A stretch of DNA of 6,827 bases from positions 1 to 6,827 of the forward strand of contig JAFAQJ010000300.1 in NCBI GenBank assembly GCA_019246455.1, given 5' to 3'. The first letter of the stretch is position 1, and each line of letters starts with the position of its first letter. Below are positions 4,167-6,827 of the stretch, piece by piece. The notes under the pieces were generated by a model. The model searched no databases, was not told the DNA's origin, and saw nothing but the letters and a program-made list of their open reading frames with translations. The position numbers and the translations under genes were made by a program. This stretch comes from Pseudolabrys sp. GTDB lineage: Bacteria; Pseudomonadota; Alphaproteobacteria; Rhizobiales; Xanthobacteraceae.

Positions 4167-5816
4167 ATGCGTAAGGTCATCGTTCTTTCGTTTGCCGCCC
4201 TGTTCGCCACGATCAGCATCGCGTGGGCGCAACAGCGCGACGACCGCTATCGCAATTTCAAGCCGTCGAGCACCAAGCAGGCCGTGACGCCGGGTGTGAA
4301 GCGCTACACGCCGAGCGTCAATCGCTACACGTCGGCGACGGTGCGCCAGACGCCCGGCGTGGCGAGACAGGCCACGCCGAATGCGGGAAGCCCGCGCGGG
4401 CCCGGCAATAACGGTGGCGGGGGCTATCGCGGCTCCGGCCACTACGGTGGAGGCGGAGGCTGGCGTGGCCCGGGTTATGGCGGCTTCGTGCCCGGGGTCA
4501 TCATGGGTCTGCCCGGTGCGTTTCCACCGGGAGCGCCGTCCACCAATGTGGTCGACGATCCCGATTACGGCAATTATCCGCCGCCCGGCGCGGGCCAACC
4601 GCACCCCCCGCGCAACGCCGCTTCGCGCAACAACCGGCCGAGTGGCGTGCCGCCTGCGAACGAAACCCGCATGGTGCCGGACGAAGTCGTGATCGAAGTG
4701 CCGAACACGATCTCGCCGCAGGCCGTGACCGCGCTCGAACGCCGGCACCGCCTCGCCCGGATCGAGTCACAGACGTTCCAACTCTCCGGCACGACCTTGT
4801 TCCGCTGGCGCATTCCGGACCGCCGCTCGGTCGCCGCTGTGGTGCGGGCGCTCGAAAACGACGGGGCCGTGATGACCGCGCAACCGAACTACCTGTTCAC
4901 ACTGTCCCAGACCAGTGAACCGCAACCAGCCGCCACTGCTCCGCAGGACAGCCTCGGCGCCCAACTGCAATATTTCGTCGGCAAATTGCGCCTAACAGAA
5001 GCGCATGGCGTCGCGACCGGAGGAAACGTGACAGTCGCCGTGATCGATTCCGGCATCGACGGCAATCACCCTGAATTGGCCGGTACGATCGCCGACAGCT
5101 ATGATGTGCTCAACACGCCATTTGCGCCGCATGCGCACGGCACGGCGATTGCCGCGCTGATCGCCGGACATTTGAAGCTCGAAGGCGCCGCTCCAGCCGC
5201 GCGCCTTCTGGCCATTCGCGCGTTCGACCCGAATGGCGCCAGCGCGCAAGCGACCACCTTCAGTATCCTGAAAGGTCTCGACTGGGCCGCCGCGCACAAC
5301 GCGCGCGTCATCAATATGAGTTTTGCCGGGCCGGCTGATCCGGCGATCCACCGCGCCCTCGACGTCGCATCGAGGAAGGGCATCGTGCTGATCGCCGCCG
5401 CCGGCAATGACGGCCCGCAATCGCCGCCGCTTTATCCCGCCGCCGAGCCGAACGTGATCGCAGTGTCGGCGACGGATTCGAATGACGGCCTGTTCGCGCA
5501 ATCCAATATCGGCCGCCACATCGCGATTGCCGCGCCGGGCGTCGATATCGTCGTGGCGAGCCCGGACGGGCACTACCAGGTCTCGAGCGGGACGTCGTAT
5601 TCGGCCGCTGAGATCAGCGGCATTGTGGCGCTAATGATCGAGCGCCGGCCGGAGCTGACGCCCGCGCTGGTCCTCAGGGCCTTGCAAGCGACCGCGAAGG
5701 ATCTGGGGCCCGTGGGTCGCGACGACCAGTTCGGCGCCGGGCTGGCCGACGCCTATCGCGCCGTGACGGAGGAACTGCCGGCCGCGAAGGTCTCGGCCGC
5801 GACGCCGCGGCGTTGA
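4167..5816 (+). CDS. Secreted subtilisin-family (S8) serine protease with low-complexity N-terminal region
   Basis: This 549-residue protein starts with a Sec signal peptide (MRKV, hydrophobic core, likely cut after IAWA, about residue 21). Residues about 25-165 are low complexity: 7-residue repeats of the type TPxVxRY at 41-68, a Gly/Tyr/Trp-rich stretch at about 82-107 and a Pro/Asn-rich stretch to about 165. A propeptide-like domain follows at about 172-243 (PDEVVIEVPNTIS ... AQPNYLF), then the S8 domain at about 285-530. All catalytic residues are present: D294 (AVIDSGIDGNHPEL), H324 (HAHGTAIAALIAG), oxyanion N414 (AAAGNDGP) and S477 (SSGTSYSAAEISG). The proline usual in GTSxAxP is glutamate here. 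No C-terminal anchor is seen, so a periplasmic or exported enzyme is likely. It is the last gene of the sigma / anti-sigma operon, 8 bases after the anti-sigma stop, so it is probably induced by the sigma factor and may act on the anti-sigma factor or on the envelope. The substrate is unknown. Confidence 0.92.
   Translation: MRKVIVLSFAALFATISIAWAQQRDDRYRNFKPSSTKQAVTPGVKRYTPSVNRYTSATVRQTPGVARQATPNAGSPRGPGNNGGGGYRGSGHYGGGGGWRGPGYGGFVPGVIMGLPGAFPPGAPSTNVVDDPDYGNYPPPGAGQPHPPRNAASRNNRPSGVPPANETRMVPDEVVIEVPNTISPQAVTALERRHRLARIESQTFQLSGTTLFRWRIPDRRSVAAVVRALENDGAVMTAQPNYLFTLSQTSEPQPAATAPQDSLGAQLQYFVGKLRLTEAHGVATGGNVTVAVIDSGIDGNHPELAGTIADSYDVLNTPFAPHAHGTAIAALIAGHLKLEGAAPAARLLAIRAFDPNGASAQATTFSILKGLDWAAAHNARVINMSFAGPADPAIHRALDVASRKGIVLIAAAGNDGPQSPPLYPAAEPNVIAVSATDSNDGLFAQSNIGRHIAIAAPGVDIVVASPDGHYQVSSGTSYSAAEISGIVALMIERRPELTPALVLRALQATAKDLGPVGRDDQFGAGLADAYRAVTEELPAAKVSAATPRR
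4287..4370 (+). repeat. Four tandem 7-codon repeats in the protease N-terminal region
   Basis: The encoded residues read TPGVKRY, TPSVNRY, TSATVRQ, TPGVARQ: a 7-residue unit with a fixed Arg at position 6 and an aromatic or Gln at 7. At DNA level the first two units share CGCTACACG at 4302-4310 and 4323-4331, exactly 21 bases apart, which suggests duplication. It lies between the signal peptide and the Gly-rich stretch. Confidence 0.6.
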
Positions 5817-5835
5817 TCCTCGAAGCCGGCGACAG

Positions 5836-6827
<992 letters not shown>

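Noticed and set aside
5802..5813. Perfect 12-base palindrome ACGCCGCGGCGT at the end of the protease gene.
   Set aside because: It has no loop and no T-run, encodes the last protease codons, and such GC palindromes are expected by chance here.

Overview
The window looks like a chromosomal segment from a GC-rich alphaproteobacterium of the order Hyphomicrobiales, probably Bradyrhizobium- or Rhodopseudomonas-like. The main reasons are the RpoD sequence at the right edge, which has the typical alphaproteobacterial form, and the style of the other proteins. I see no phage, insertion sequence, CRISPR array, tRNA or rRNA. The genus is an inference.

Left part, minus strand (1-2254): a truncated gene at the edge (possibly the start of a PAS-type sensor kinase), a YbhN/UPF0104-type membrane protein of the lysylphosphatidylglycerol-synthase transmembrane family 6 bases upstream of it, and, after a 99-base gap, an alpha/beta hydrolase. 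The hydrolase carries the catalytic and halide-pocket residues known from fluoroacetate dehalogenase.

Middle (2332-5816): this looks like one regulatory unit. A small secreted Gly/His/Trp-rich protein is read leftwards and ends in a strong intrinsic terminator. Read rightwards are an ECF sigma factor, its membrane anti-sigma factor and a secreted subtilisin-family (S8) protease, tightly packed with ATGA or Shine-Dalgarno coupling. The 295-base divergent region contains two copies, one per direction, of the same ECF-type promoter: TTGAACC, 2 bases, CCGGC, 9 bases, CGACC. The sigma factor therefore probably drives both its own operon and the small secreted protein. The periplasmic part of the anti-sigma factor and the propeptide of the protease look like the same kind of small inhibitor-I9-like domain. 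This suggests that the protease and anti-sigma factor communicate in the cell envelope.

Right part (5836-6827): the 3' two-thirds or so of rpoD, the housekeeping sigma factor, convergent to the ECF operon with only 19 bases between the stop codons and no clear terminator.

The most interesting item is the sigma / anti-sigma / subtilase / small secreted protein module with its matched divergent promoters. All functional links within it are inferred from sequence alone.
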